64,000 bases of DNA. Source: Aromatoleum anaerobium (lineage in GTDB: Bacteria > Pseudomonadota > Gammaproteobacteria > Burkholderiales > Rhodocyclaceae). The translations under genes were made by a program, and so were the position numbers. The DNA is taken from NCBI RefSeq assembly GCF_012910705.2, contig NZ_WTVG02000039.1, forward strand, positions 1 through 64,000. Direction: 5' to 3'. Of this stretch, positions 46,782 to 55,906 are shown one piece after another. Every line of letters begins with the position of its first letter. The first letter of the stretch is position 1. The notes under the pieces are model-generated. The model saw only the letters and a program-made list of their open reading frames with translations, did no database searches and had not been told where the DNA came from.

Positions 46782-47475
46782 AGCCGAAACCCCAGACCGT
46801 CTGGATGTAACGAGGTTTCGCCGGATCGTCCTCGACGAGCTTGCGCAGCCGGCTCACCTGCACGTCGATCGCCCGATCGAAAACGCCGTACTCCCGCCCG
46901 CGCGCGAGTTCCATCAGCTTGTCGCGCGACAGGGGTTGCCGCGGATGCTGGAGGAGTACCTTCAACAGCGAGAATTCGCCCGTCGTGAGTGCGATCTCGT
47001 CGTCGTCACGCGTCAGCGAGCGCACGCCGAGATTGACGCGCACACGCCCGAAGCTGACGATTTCATCCTCGCTCGTCGGCGCACCGGGCAGGCTCGGCGG
47101 CTGGCGGCGCATGACCGCGTGGATGCGGGCCACCAGTTCACGCGGGTTGAAGGGCTTGGCAAGGTAGTCGTCGGCACCCATTTCGAGCCCGATGATCCGA
47201 TCGACATCGTCTCCCTTTGCCGTGAGCATGATGATCGGCATGGCGTTTTCATCGGCACGCAGGCGCCGGCAGATCGCCAGGCCGTCCTCGCCCGGAAGCA
47301 TCAGGTCGAGCACCATCAGGTCGAAATGCTCGCGATGCAGCGCCCGGTCCATCGACGGCGCGTCGACCACCGCCTTGACCGTAAAACCCTGCTCCTGCAG
47401 GTATCTCGACAACAAATCGCGCAGCCGCGCGTCGTCGTCGACGAGTAACACTCTATATCGGATTTTAGCGTTCAT
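46738..47475 (-). CDS. OmpR-family response regulator
   Basis: 245 residues from the ATG giving MNAKIRYRVLLVDDD. The receiver domain has Asp57 as phosphorylation site (LMVLDLMLPGEDG), the acidic pair Asp13/Asp14 and Lys in DDYLAKPFNPREL; the C-terminal winged helix has the typical SRDKLMELARGREYGVFDRAIDVQVSRLRKLVEDDP stretch of OmpR. It precedes the kinase and overlaps it. A start three codons earlier is possible. Confidence 0.93.
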   Translation of the reverse strand: MNAKIRYRVLLVDDDARLRDLLSRYLQEQGFTVKAVVDAPSMDRALHREHFDLMVLDLMLPGEDGLAICRRLRADENAMPIIMLTAKGDDVDRIIGLEMGADDYLAKPFNPRELVARIHAVMRRQPPSLPGAPTSEDEIVSFGRVRVNLGVRSLTRDDDEIALTTGEFSLLKVLLQHPRQPLSRDKLMELARGREYGVFDRAIDVQVSRLRKLVEDDPAKPRYIQTVWGFGYVFVPDDTKAASES

Positions 47476-47691
47476 AAGTCGCATCCTATCCTTTGAACAT
47501 TTGGCATGCTAGCGCTTCGGCAGCCCATGCCGGGTACCGGAGTAACGCTTCGTAAGGTGGTGTGGAATAGGCAACACCCCGTTACAGCATGGTCCGAAAC
47601 GCGCACGGACATCTCCCACGGCACGGGTAATTCCTAGTATTTTTCGGGTACGCAAAAGTCGCCCCCCGTGAAGAGGCTGGAGATCATCATC

Positions 47692-48063
47692 ATGACACAT
47701 CCGAGATTGGCATCAGATCCCGCGACATCCGGTTGTCGGGCTGGGGCTTCGGTTCACCTGCACGCGTGGGGGCGTGGACCAGCACTGTCGATCCTGGCCA
47801 TGACCGTGGCGTTCGGCGCGTGGGATCCGGTATTCGCACAAGCCGTGCCCGGGGTGCTCGCGGAGGAGCCGCTGGCCACCCTGCAAAGCCCGAAGGATCT
47901 GCGCCGGGCCGAACTCAGACGCGCATTGATCAGCGGCGCGGACCTCCCCGGCGCAGAGCGTGAGCGGCCGCCCTTGTCCCAGAATGAACGCGAGGCGTTG
48001 AACCGGGAATTACGCGAGGCGATGCGTGGCGTCTATGAGAGCCGAAGGGCTGCCGCCCGATAG
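47692..48063 (+). CDS. Small exported protein of unknown function
   Basis: 123 residues. A hydrophobic stretch around residues 35-50 (GPALSILAMTVAFGAWDPVFAQA) looks like a late signal peptide or membrane anchor, followed by a polar, Arg/Glu-rich, probably helical tail (LRRAELRRALISG, LNRELREAMRGVYESRRAA). GGAG lies nine bases before the ATG. I recognise no family with confidence. Divergent from the two-component genes and 60 bases before tsaB. Confidence 0.6.
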   Translation: MTHPRLASDPATSGCRAGASVHLHAWGRGPALSILAMTVAFGAWDPVFAQAVPGVLAEEPLATLQSPKDLRRAELRRALISGADLPGAERERPPLSQNEREALNRELREAMRGVYESRRAAAR

Positions 48064-48123
48064 ACACTTTCCGTCGACGCTCATTTCACTTGTCGGCCGC
48101 CGCTGCCGGTAAAATGCCGGCCT

Positions 48124-48816
48124 ATGAAAATCCTCGCCATCGAGACCTCGTGTGAACACGCGAGCGTCGCCCTGCTGGTCGACGACGACATCGTCGAACG
48201 CCGCCTCGAAGGGCATGCCAATCATTCGGAGTACCTGCTGCCGACGCTTCGGGCCCTGCTCGGGGAGGCCGGATTCCCGATCGCCACACTCGATGCGATC
48301 GCATTCGGCGCGGGACCCGGCGCCTTCACCGGGCTGAGGCTGGCGTGCGGGGTCGCGCAGGGTCTCGGGATGGGAGCCGGGATCGGTGTGGTGCCGATAT
48401 GCAGCCTCGCGGCGCTGGCGTTGCAGGGCGAAGGGAGCACGGTTTTCGTCGCGACCGATGCGCGCATGGGCGAAGTGTATTCGGCGGCATACCGGGTGGA
48501 GGGCAAACGGGCGATCGAAGTGCAGGCTCCCGCCTGTTCACCGCCGCAGCACCTGGCTTTGCCGCTTGACGAACGGTGGTTCGGCGTCGGCTCGGCGCTG
48601 CGCGTGCATGAAGCAGGCATTCCGGCGTCGGTCATCGCCCGCTTGCGGGGCTGCAATTCGGCGGCGGTTCCCCAGGCTGCGGATATTGCCCGGCTCGCGG
48701 TCCACGAGATCCGCGAAGGCCGGCTGCTGGCGCCCGAATACGCCGCCCCCCTGTACGTGCGCGACAAGGTCGCGCTCACGACGGCCGAACGTCTCGCACG
48801 CGGAGGACGCGCTTGA
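48124..48816 (+). CDS. tsaB: tRNA threonylcarbamoyladenosine biosynthesis protein TsaB
   Basis: 230 residues, ASKHA fold: MKILAIETSCEHASVALLVDDD, then FGAGPGAFTGLRLACGVAQGLGMG. TsaB is the platform subunit that, with TsaD and TsaE, puts the threonylcarbamoyl group on A37 of ANN-reading tRNAs. All family blocks, including PVLVATDARMGEVY-like TDARMGEVYSAAY, are present. It overlaps rimI by four bases; tsaB-rimI pairing is widespread. Confidence 0.95.
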   Translation: MKILAIETSCEHASVALLVDDDIVERRLEGHANHSEYLLPTLRALLGEAGFPIATLDAIAFGAGPGAFTGLRLACGVAQGLGMGAGIGVVPICSLAALALQGEGSTVFVATDARMGEVYSAAYRVEGKRAIEVQAPACSPPQHLALPLDERWFGVGSALRVHEAGIPASVIARLRGCNSAAVPQAADIARLAVHEIREGRLLAPEYAAPLYVRDKVALTTAERLARGGRA

Positions 48817-49268
48817 ACGCCGTGGCGTCCGATTTTTCCCCGATGACCGATCGCGACCTCGACTGGGTCGTCGACCACGAAGCCGCACTTCATGCTTTCC
48901 CGTGGTCCCGCGGAAACTTCGTTGATTCGCTGGCGGCCGGCCACAGCGCATGGGTGATGCGCGTTGGCGGGTCCCCCGCTGCGTATGCCGTCATGTTGAT
49001 GGTGCTGGACGAAGCGCACCTGCTCAACATCAGCGTGGCGCGCGAGTTCCAGGGCGCGAGGCTCGGCACAGCCCTCCTGCGGCATCTTTTTGCCGAAGCG
49101 CGGCGATGTGGTGCGTCGCAGTTCTTTCTCGAAGTGCGCCCCTCGAATTCGGCGGCTCTCGCGCTGTATCGCTCGCACGGCTTTCAGCCGATCGGACGGC
49201 GCAAGGGCTACTACGCGCTGCGCGAAGGCGGTCGCGAGGACGCGATCGTGATGCGGCTCGAACTATGA
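48813..49268 (+). CDS. rimI: Ribosomal-protein S18 alanine N-acetyltransferase
   Basis: 151 residues, a GNAT fold with LLNISVAREFQGARLGTALLRHLF holding the acetyl-CoA pyrophosphate loop (Gln/Arg-x-x-Gly-x-Gly/Ala-like), and FFLEVRPSNSAALALYRSHGFQPIGRRKGYY, the RimI C-terminal signature. RimI acetylates the N-terminal Ala of ribosomal protein S18. It sits between tsaB (ATGA overlap) and the uracil-DNA glycosylase gene. Confidence 0.94.
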   Translation: MNAVASDFSPMTDRDLDWVVDHEAALHAFPWSRGNFVDSLAAGHSAWVMRVGGSPAAYAVMLMVLDEAHLLNISVAREFQGARLGTALLRHLFAEARRCGASQFFLEVRPSNSAALALYRSHGFQPIGRRKGYYALREGGREDAIVMRLEL

Positions 49269-50101
49269 ACGAGCGTCGCGATGCGGTACTGCGCGAGATG
49301 GGCCTGGCGCCGCTGTGGCGACTGCGCGGAAGGTCGCAGGCGCGGCAGGCGGACGAACCGGAAGCCGTGCCGGAAGAACCGGCTGCGGCGCGTCCATCCG
49401 CGACGAAAGCCGGCGAGGTCTCCATGCGGGAACGACAGGCCTCGCATCAGCCGCAGCCGGCCCCTGTGCCGCAGCCGGCGCCTGTTGCGGTCGCGCAGTC
49501 GGCCGATTCCATGGACGAGCGCGCCGGGCGGATCGAAACCCTGGACTGGGAAGCGCTCGAGGCCGACATCCGTGCGTGCACGGCATGCCGCCTGTGCGAG
49601 CGGCGTCGCCAGGCGGTGCCGGGTGTCGGCGATCGGCTGGCGGACTGGATGTTCGTCGGCGAGGGGCCCGGGGCGGAAGAAGACCTGCGCGGCGAACCGT
49701 TCGTCGGCGTTGCCGGCAAGCTCCTCGACGCGATGCTGGCGGCGATCGGATTGAAGCGGGGCGAAGGGGTATATATCGCGAACGCGGTCAAGTGCCGGCC
49801 GCCGCACAACCGCACCCCGGGAAACGACGAGATCGAGGCCTGCGCACCCTATCTCGCCAGGCAGATCGCACTGGTGCAGCCGCGCCTGCTGGTTGCGCTG
49901 GGTCGTCCGGCGGCGCGCGCGCTGCTCGGCGTCGATGTGGCAATCGGCGCGGCACGTGGACAGGTTTTCAGGTATCGCGGGACACCGGTGGTCGTGACCT
50001 ACCACCCGGCCTACCTGCTGCGCAATCAACGGGACAAGGCGAAAGTCTGGGAAGACCTGTGCTTTGCCCGCGAACTGATGGAAAAAACGACGCCGGCGTG
50101 A
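49265..50101 (+). CDS. Type-4 uracil-DNA glycosylase
   Basis: 278 residues from the ATG overlapping the rimI stop. An extra N-terminal region of about 90 residues, rich in Ala/Pro/Gln/Arg, precedes the catalytic domain. The domain has the iron-sulfur Cys pair CTACRLC (Cys105, Cys108), GEGPGAEEDLRGEPFVG with the catalytic motif, a third Cys in NAVKCRPPHNRTP and a fourth 16 residues on, and the closing YHPAYLLRN. It removes uracil from DNA. The [4Fe-4S] family-4 enzyme is common in this phylum and the gene order tsaB-rimI-udg is typical. Confidence 0.93.
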   Translation: MNERRDAVLREMGLAPLWRLRGRSQARQADEPEAVPEEPAAARPSATKAGEVSMRERQASHQPQPAPVPQPAPVAVAQSADSMDERAGRIETLDWEALEADIRACTACRLCERRRQAVPGVGDRLADWMFVGEGPGAEEDLRGEPFVGVAGKLLDAMLAAIGLKRGEGVYIANAVKCRPPHNRTPGNDEIEACAPYLARQIALVQPRLLVALGRPAARALLGVDVAIGAARGQVFRYRGTPVVVTYHPAYLLRNQRDKAKVWEDLCFARELMEKTTPA

Positions 50102-50126
50102 CGAAAGACAGGCGCGGAGGTCTTGC

Positions 50127-51377
50127 TCAGTGCTTGTGTTCGTCTAGCAGCGCGACTGAATCGAATTCGCGCTGGTTCCGTTCATGATGGCACTTGACCA
50201 GCAGCATCATTCCCGCGACGAACAGCCCGAACATCACGATGACGATGTGGATCGACAGGCCCGACATGATCAGCAGCGCATAAAGGCCGGTCATCACCAG
50301 GATCGACAGGTTCTCGTTGAAGTTCTGCACCGCAATCGAGTGCCCGGCGCCCATCAGGATATGACCGCGGTGCTGCAGCAGCGCATTCATCGGCACGACG
50401 AAAAATCCGGCGAGGGCGCCGACGAGCACCATCAGCAGCATCGCGAGCGTCGCGTGGGTGACGGTGACCATCGCCATCACCACGATTCCCATCGCGATTC
50501 CCAGCGGAATCACGCTGACGGAACGACGCAGGCTGATCATCTTCGCCGCCATCACCGCCCCCAGCGCCACCCCGATCGCGACCACGCCCTGCAGCATCGA
50601 GGCCTGCGAGAGATTGAACCCCAGGTTATGTTCGGCCCACTTGATGACGATGAACTGGAGCGTCGCCCCGGCGCCCCAGAACAGCGTCGTGACCGCGAGC
50701 GAGATCTGGCCGAGCTTGTCGCGCCACAGGAGCTTCAGGCAATGGTTGAAATCATGGATCAGGTAGACCGGATTGTTCTTGAGCGGCTTGTGGTCGACGC
50801 CGGTGTCGGGAATATAGAAATTGAAGATTCCGCCCGCCACGTAGAACAGGCCGATCACCGCGATCGTGGCGCTGAATGTGCCGTTGACCAGCGGCAGGTT
50901 CAGGCTCGCGAGCCAGGCCGATGCATCGGGGCGAATGAGGAGGCCGCCGAGCACGGTGCCGAGGATGATCGCGCCGACGGTCAGGCCTTCGATCCAGCCG
51001 TTGGCCACGACTAGCAGCCGGTGCGGGAGATATTCGGTAAGGATGCCGTACTTCGCCGGCGAGTAGGCCGCCGCGCCCAGACCGATCACCGCGTACGCGA
51101 GCAGCGGATGCGCACCCAGGAACAGCATCAGGCACCCGCCGATCTTGATCGTGTTGCTGATCAGCATCACGCGCCACTTCGGCATCGAATCCGCGAAGGC
51201 GCCGACAAACGCGGCGAGGGCGACATAGGAAACCGTGAAGAACAGTTTCAGCAGCGGCTCGAATTGTTCCGGGGCTGCCATCTCACGGAGAAGCGCGATT
51301 GCAACGATCAGCAAGGCATTGTCGGCCAGCGCGGAAAAAAACTGCGCTGCCATGATGATGTAGAAGCCGAGCGGCAT
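50127..51377 (-). CDS. lplT: Lysophospholipid transporter LplT
   Basis: 416 residues, a 12-helix major-facilitator protein of the LplT group: MAAQFFSALADNALLIVAIALL, KYGILTEYLPHRLLVVANGWIEG, and the later RRSVSVIPLGIAMG. LplT flips lysophosphatidylethanolamine into the cytoplasm for reacylation, usually by Aas, encoded next to it; no aas gene is visible within this window. The gene is divergent from lysR-radA. Confidence 0.92.
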   Translation of the reverse strand: MPLGFYIIMAAQFFSALADNALLIVAIALLREMAAPEQFEPLLKLFFTVSYVALAAFVGAFADSMPKWRVMLISNTIKIGGCLMLFLGAHPLLAYAVIGLGAAAYSPAKYGILTEYLPHRLLVVANGWIEGLTVGAIILGTVLGGLLIRPDASAWLASLNLPLVNGTFSATIAVIGLFYVAGGIFNFYIPDTGVDHKPLKNNPVYLIHDFNHCLKLLWRDKLGQISLAVTTLFWGAGATLQFIVIKWAEHNLGFNLSQASMLQGVVAIGVALGAVMAAKMISLRRSVSVIPLGIAMGIVVMAMVTVTHATLAMLLMVLVGALAGFFVVPMNALLQHRGHILMGAGHSIAVQNFNENLSILVMTGLYALLIMSGLSIHIVIVMFGLFVAGMMLLVKCHHERNQREFDSVALLDEHKH

Positions 51378-51555
51378 CGGAGGGAGGCGCCGTCACGTGA
51401 GTAAAGGGCGGTTTATATCACGGCAGGGCTGAATTGTTTTGATTCGAAACAAGGCCCGCCCTGTTCGGCGCTCGGCTGGAACCGGGTAGGTCCCCCACCG
51501 TAGGCGCGGCATGTGGTTTAATACAGCATATAAACACGATTTATGGAGAGGCGGG

Positions 51556-52476
51556 ATGGCAGATCGCAGGCTGCAGGTATTCAGCGCGGTGGCCAAGCAC
51601 GGTTCATTTACCCGCGCAGCCGAGCATCTTTTCATGACCCAGCCGGCGGTCACGTTCCAGATCAAGCAGCTCGAGGAACATTTCAACACCCGCCTGCTGG
51701 AGCGCGGGCACGGCAAGGTCACCCTTACGACGGCCGGCGAAGTCGTGCTCGCCTATGCCGACCGGATCCTCGACCTGTCCGAGGAACTCGAGTCGCGCGT
51801 GTCGGAGCTGACCGACGAACTGGGGGGAACGCTGAGCATCGGCACCAGCACGACGATCGCCGCGTACTGGCTGCCGAAGCTGCTCGAGCGCTTCAAGCAT
51901 AAATATCCGCGCGTGATTCCACGGGTCGTGGTGGGCAATTCGCAGCTCACGGAGGACCGGGTCGCGGCGCGGGAGCTCGACCTCGGGCTGATCGAGATCG
52001 TGTCGGAACAGCCGGCGATCGAGCGCTTTACCGCCGCGCGCGACGAATTGTTCGTGATCTGCCGCCCCGGACACCCGCTCGCGTCGAAGACGCGGCTCAC
52101 CGCGCACGATCTGCTCGACCATGCTTTCATTACGCGGGATCCGGGCAACGCGATCCGCGAACTGGCCGAGCAGTTCTTCGCCGCGGCCGGAATCGGCCTC
52201 GACGAAGTCAATATCTGCGCCGAGCTCGGCAGCCTTGCGACCGTCAAATATCTGGCTGCCGAAGGCGTCGGCTTTGCAATCGCGTCGTTCGCCGCGATCC
52301 AGCGCGACATCGGGGAAGGGCGGCTGATTTCCGTGCCGCTTGAACCGAAGCAGTACACGCCGCTCGAAGTGATCATCCCGAAGGACAAGTTCCGCTCGAG
52401 CCTCATCACGACGTTTGCGGAACACGCCGTCGCAGAGCTCTCCGCGATGGCCGGAGCCTTGCCCGGACGCGAGTGA
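51556..52476 (+). CDS. LysR-family transcriptional regulator
   Basis: 306 residues. The winged-helix N-terminus is standard: RLQVFSAVAKHGSFTRAAEHLFMTQPAVTFQIKQLEEHF, with LERGHGKVTLTTAG. The effector domain begins GTLSIGTSTTIAAYWLPKLL. Its LTxDRV-like and DLGLIEI segments resemble the CysB/CbbR-like group. GGAG lies seven bases before the ATG at 51556; a frame starting at 51511 has no site. It overlaps radA by one base, so both are expressed together; it may regulate lplT or itself. Confidence 0.88.
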   Translation: MADRRLQVFSAVAKHGSFTRAAEHLFMTQPAVTFQIKQLEEHFNTRLLERGHGKVTLTTAGEVVLAYADRILDLSEELESRVSELTDELGGTLSIGTSTTIAAYWLPKLLERFKHKYPRVIPRVVVGNSQLTEDRVAARELDLGLIEIVSEQPAIERFTAARDELFVICRPGHPLASKTRLTAHDLLDHAFITRDPGNAIRELAEQFFAAAGIGLDEVNICAELGSLATVKYLAAEGVGFAIASFAAIQRDIGEGRLISVPLEPKQYTPLEVIIPKDKFRSSLITTFAEHAVAELSAMAGALPGRE

Positions 52477-53843
52477 TGGCGAAAGCGAAGACGGTCTTCA
52501 GCTGCACCGAATGCGGCGCGCAGGCGCCGCGCTGGCAGGGACAGTGCCCGCAGTGCAAGGCGTGGAACACGCTCGTCGAAACCGTGGCCGAAGCTGGCGG
52601 GGGCAGCCGTTTCGCGGCGCTGGCCGGCAGCACTGCGCAACTGCAGACGCTGGCCGATCTCGAACCGCGCGAAGAGCCGCGCACCCCCACTGGGATCGAC
52701 GAGTTCGACCGGGTGCTGGGCGGCGGGCTGGTGGCGGGCGGCGTCGTGCTGATCGGCGGCGACCCCGGCATCGGCAAGTCGACGCTGCTGCTGCAGGCGC
52801 TGTCGGTGCTGGCTGCCCGGCACAAGGCGATCTACGTCAGCGGCGAGGAGTCGGGCGAACAGGTGGCGCTGCGCGCGCAGCGCCTGCAGCTCGACCCCGC
52901 CGGGCTGCAACTGCTGGCGGAGATCAACCTGGAACGGATCCTGGCGATGCTCCGCGACGAACGCCCGCGCATCGTGGTGATCGACTCGATCCAGACGGTG
53001 TATTCCGAAGTGCTGCAGTCGGCGCCCGGCTCGGTCGCACAGGTGCGCGAATGCGCCGCGCAGTTGACCCGCCACGCAAAGCAGAGCGGCACCTGCATGA
53101 TCATGGTCGGCCACGTGACGAAGGACGGCACCCTTGCCGGCCCGCGCGTGCTCGAGCACATGGTCGACACCGTGCTGTACTTCGAAGGCGATACCCATTC
53201 GAGCTTCCGCCTGGTGCGCGCGTTCAAGAACCGCTTCGGCGCGGTCAATGAACTGGGCGTGTTCGCGATGACCGAGCGCGGGCTGCGCGGCGTCAGCAAT
53301 CCCTCGGCGCTTTTCCTGTCGCAGCACAGCCAGCAGGTGTCGGGCAGCTGCGTGCTGGTCACGCAGGAAGGCACGCGTCCGCTGCTCGTCGAGATCCAGG
53401 CGCTCGTCGACGGCGCGCACAGCCCGAATCCGCGACGGCTGTCGGTGGGGCTCGAACAGAACCGGCTGGCGATGCTCCTCGCCGTGCTGCACCGGCACGC
53501 CGGGGTCGTGTGCTTCGACCAGGACGTGTTCGTCAATGCCGTCGGGGGGGTGAAAATCGCCGAGCCTGCCGCGGATCTCGCGGTATTGCTGGCGATCGTG
53601 TCGTCGTTGCGCAACCGCCCGCTGCCGCGCGAGCTGGTGGTATTCGGCGAGGTCGGGCTGGCGGGCGAAATCCGTCCGGCGCCGCGCGGCCAGGAGCGGC
53701 TCCGGGAAGCGGCGAAGCTCGGCTTCACCACCGCGATCATCCCCAAGGCGAACGCTCCGCGGCAACCGCTGGGCGACATGCGGGTGATCGCGGTCGATCG
53801 CATCGAGGAGGCGATCGACCGCGCCCGCGAGCTCGAAGGCTGA
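52476..53843 (+). CDS. radA: DNA repair protein RadA
   Basis: 455 residues. RadA (Sms) processes recombination intermediates and drives branch migration. In order: N-terminal C4 zinc finger (CTECGAQAPRWQGQCPQCK), RecA-like ATPase with Walker A GGDPGIGKST near residue 90, the RadA-specific KNRFG motif near 253, and a C-terminal Lon-protease-like domain (about 300-455) with VNAVGGVKIAEPAADLAVLLAIVSS. The start TGATG overlaps the lysR stop. Motifs are complete. Confidence 0.96.
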   Translation: MAKAKTVFSCTECGAQAPRWQGQCPQCKAWNTLVETVAEAGGGSRFAALAGSTAQLQTLADLEPREEPRTPTGIDEFDRVLGGGLVAGGVVLIGGDPGIGKSTLLLQALSVLAARHKAIYVSGEESGEQVALRAQRLQLDPAGLQLLAEINLERILAMLRDERPRIVVIDSIQTVYSEVLQSAPGSVAQVRECAAQLTRHAKQSGTCMIMVGHVTKDGTLAGPRVLEHMVDTVLYFEGDTHSSFRLVRAFKNRFGAVNELGVFAMTERGLRGVSNPSALFLSQHSQQVSGSCVLVTQEGTRPLLVEIQALVDGAHSPNPRRLSVGLEQNRLAMLLAVLHRHAGVVCFDQDVFVNAVGGVKIAEPAADLAVLLAIVSSLRNRPLPRELVVFGEVGLAGEIRPAPRGQERLREAAKLGFTTAIIPKANAPRQPLGDMRVIAVDRIEEAIDRARELEG

Positions 53844-54008
53844 CTATCGCTCGCATCGCATCGCATCGCCTCGTCGGCGGGGACGGTGATTTGTTACGGG
53901 TCCGGCGTCCCGTTTCTACCGGTTATTGAATAAGCTGTGCACTGCGGCCGCGGTTCGCTTTCCAGCACGGTCCACGCGCGGCCGGCGTGCCACTTTCCGG
54001 AGGGAGCA

Positions 54009-55487
54009 ATGCCCGACCAGGTCGATTACAGATGGATCGCGGATGACCCCGATGCGCTGATGATGCTCGATCATGCCGGCACGGTGCTGGAGTGGAACGA
54101 CGGCGCCGAGCGGATGTTCGGCTATTCGCGCACGGAGGCCGTCGGCACGAGGGTCCACGAGCTCGTGACGGTGCCGGGCAGCGAAGCGGAGCAGGACCAT
54201 TTCATCGCCGAAACGACTGAACGCGGGCGCGGCACTTTCGAGGCCTTGCGCCGGCGCAACGACGGCACGCTGATGTACGTCGTGATTTCAGGCAAGGTCG
54301 GGCAGGGGGCGCCGGACGAACTGTACCTGCTGTTTTCGGAGAAAGACGTCACGCAGCTGAAAGTGCAGCGCGACAGCAAGTCGCTCGAATCGAAGTTCCG
54401 GGAACTGCTCGATTCGATGCCCGACGGCATCGTCATCGTCAATCCCACCGGTCACATTCTGATCGCGAACCGGCAGGCCGAGCGGCTTTTCGGCTACGAC
54501 CGCGATGAACTGCGCGCGCGTCCGGTCGAGGACCTCCTGCCGCTGCGTTTCCGCAACGCGCACAAGGGCCACCGGTCGCATTATTTTTCGGCGCCCCGCA
54601 CCCGGGCGATGGGCGCGGGGCTGGAACTGTACGGCTTGCGCAAAAACGGAACGGAATTTCCCGTCGAGATCAGCCTGAGCCCGCTGAAAACCGAGGAAAC
54701 GCCGGTGGTGATGAGTGCGATCCGCGACGTCAGCGAGCGCAGGGGTTTCGAGCAGGCGCTGCAGGAAAAGAATCTCGAACTGCTCGCCGCCAACCGCGCA
54801 AAGGACCGCTTCCTTGCCAGCATGAGCCATGAGCTGCGCACGCCGCTCAATGCCGTGATCGGCTTCACCGGCACGCTGCTGATGAAGCTGCCGGGCGAGC
54901 TCAATTCCGAACAGACCCGCCAGCTCGAGATTGTCCGCAACAACGCGCGCCACTTGCTGGCGCTGATCAACGACCTGCTGAATCTCGCGAAGATCGAGGC
55001 TGGCAAGGTCGAACTCAATTTCGAGCCGACCGACTGCGGCGCGCTGGTCGGCGAAATCGCTGCCTCGCTGCGCCCGCAGGCGCTGTCGAAGGGGCTCGAA
55101 CTGATCGTCGCGATGCCGGTCGAGGCGATCGTCTTCGAAACCGATCGGCGCGCCCTGAGTCAGATTGTTATCAACCTCGTCGGCAACGCGATAAAGTTCA
55201 CCCTGCACGGCAGCGTCCGGATCGACCTGGCGCTCGACGATTCGGGCGAAAAATGCAGGTTCGTGCTGTCGGTCAGCGATACCGGACCGGGAATCGGGGA
55301 GCAGGAGCTTGCCTCGTTGTTCGAAGCCTTCGTCCAGGGGCAGGCGTCGCGGACGAAAGGAGTGGAAGGCACCGGTCTCGGGTTGCATCTGAGCCGCAAG
55401 CTCGCCGCGTTGCTCGGGGGCGAGCTGAGTTGCACGAGCGCGCCGGGTACGGGCAGCGTCTTCACCCTGACTTTGCCGGAGCCCTGA
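54009..55487 (+). CDS. Cytosolic PAS-domain sensor histidine kinase
   Basis: 492 residues with no membrane helix. Two PAS domains (about 15-125 and 130-245) sense an unknown cytoplasmic signal; a coiled-coil linker leads to HisKA with the phosphoacceptor His in ASMSHELRTPLNAVIGF near residue 277, and the HATPase domain follows (NLVGNAIKFT, DTGPGIGEQEL, GTGLGLHLSRKL). GGAGGGAG before the ATG at 54009 supports this start. It leads a three-gene operon with a lone receiver and a REC-GAF-GGDEF-EAL protein. Confidence 0.93.
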   Translation: MPDQVDYRWIADDPDALMMLDHAGTVLEWNDGAERMFGYSRTEAVGTRVHELVTVPGSEAEQDHFIAETTERGRGTFEALRRRNDGTLMYVVISGKVGQGAPDELYLLFSEKDVTQLKVQRDSKSLESKFRELLDSMPDGIVIVNPTGHILIANRQAERLFGYDRDELRARPVEDLLPLRFRNAHKGHRSHYFSAPRTRAMGAGLELYGLRKNGTEFPVEISLSPLKTEETPVVMSAIRDVSERRGFEQALQEKNLELLAANRAKDRFLASMSHELRTPLNAVIGFTGTLLMKLPGELNSEQTRQLEIVRNNARHLLALINDLLNLAKIEAGKVELNFEPTDCGALVGEIAASLRPQALSKGLELIVAMPVEAIVFETDRRALSQIVINLVGNAIKFTLHGSVRIDLALDDSGEKCRFVLSVSDTGPGIGEQELASLFEAFVQGQASRTKGVEGTGLGLHLSRKLAALLGGELSCTSAPGTGSVFTLTLPEP

Positions 55488-55490
55488 AAA

Positions 55491-55886
55491 GTGGCCGCAC
55501 GAATACTGATCGCGGAAGATCATCCTGCCAGCCTGGAACTGCTGCGCTATCTTCTCGCGGCAAACGGTTACGACATCCTTTCGGCCGAGGACGGGGAGGC
55601 GGCGCTCGATCTTGCGCGCCGCGACAGACCGGACCTGATCATCTGCGACCTCCAGATGCCGAAGAAGAACGGCTACGAAGTGGTGCGGCAGCTCAAGAGC
55701 GAGCCCGTCCTGGCGGCGATCCCGGTGGTCGCGGTCACCGCGTTTTCGATGATCGGAGACCGGGAGCAGGTGCTTGCCGCGGGGTTCGACGGTTATCTGT
55801 CGAAACCGATCGAACCGGAACAGTTCGTCGCACTGATCGAACAGTATCTGCCGCCGTCGCTGCGCCAGCAGCACGGCGGCCAGTGA
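55491..55886 (+). CDS. Single-domain response regulator
   Basis: 131 residues from a GTG, three bases after the kinase stop. A CheY-like receiver only: acidic pocket Glu9/Asp10, phosphorylated Asp53 (IICDLQMPKKNGY), Thr in VAVTAFS and the conserved Lys in YLSKPIEPEQF. With no output domain it probably relays phosphate or sequesters it, most simply from the adjacent kinase. It shares the operon with the EAL protein. Confidence 0.93.
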   Translation: MAARILIAEDHPASLELLRYLLAANGYDILSAEDGEAALDLARRDRPDLIICDLQMPKKNGYEVVRQLKSEPVLAAIPVVAVTAFSMIGDREQVLAAGFDGYLSKPIEPEQFVALIEQYLPPSLRQQHGGQ

Positions 55887-55906
55887 CTGGAGGACGATAC
55901 TCGAGC

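Noticed and set aside
55253-55906. Extension of the large REC-GAF-EAL frame upstream over the kinase and receiver genes
   Set aside because: Translation there is a shadow of two genes in another frame; the receiver domain starts cleanly at 55907.
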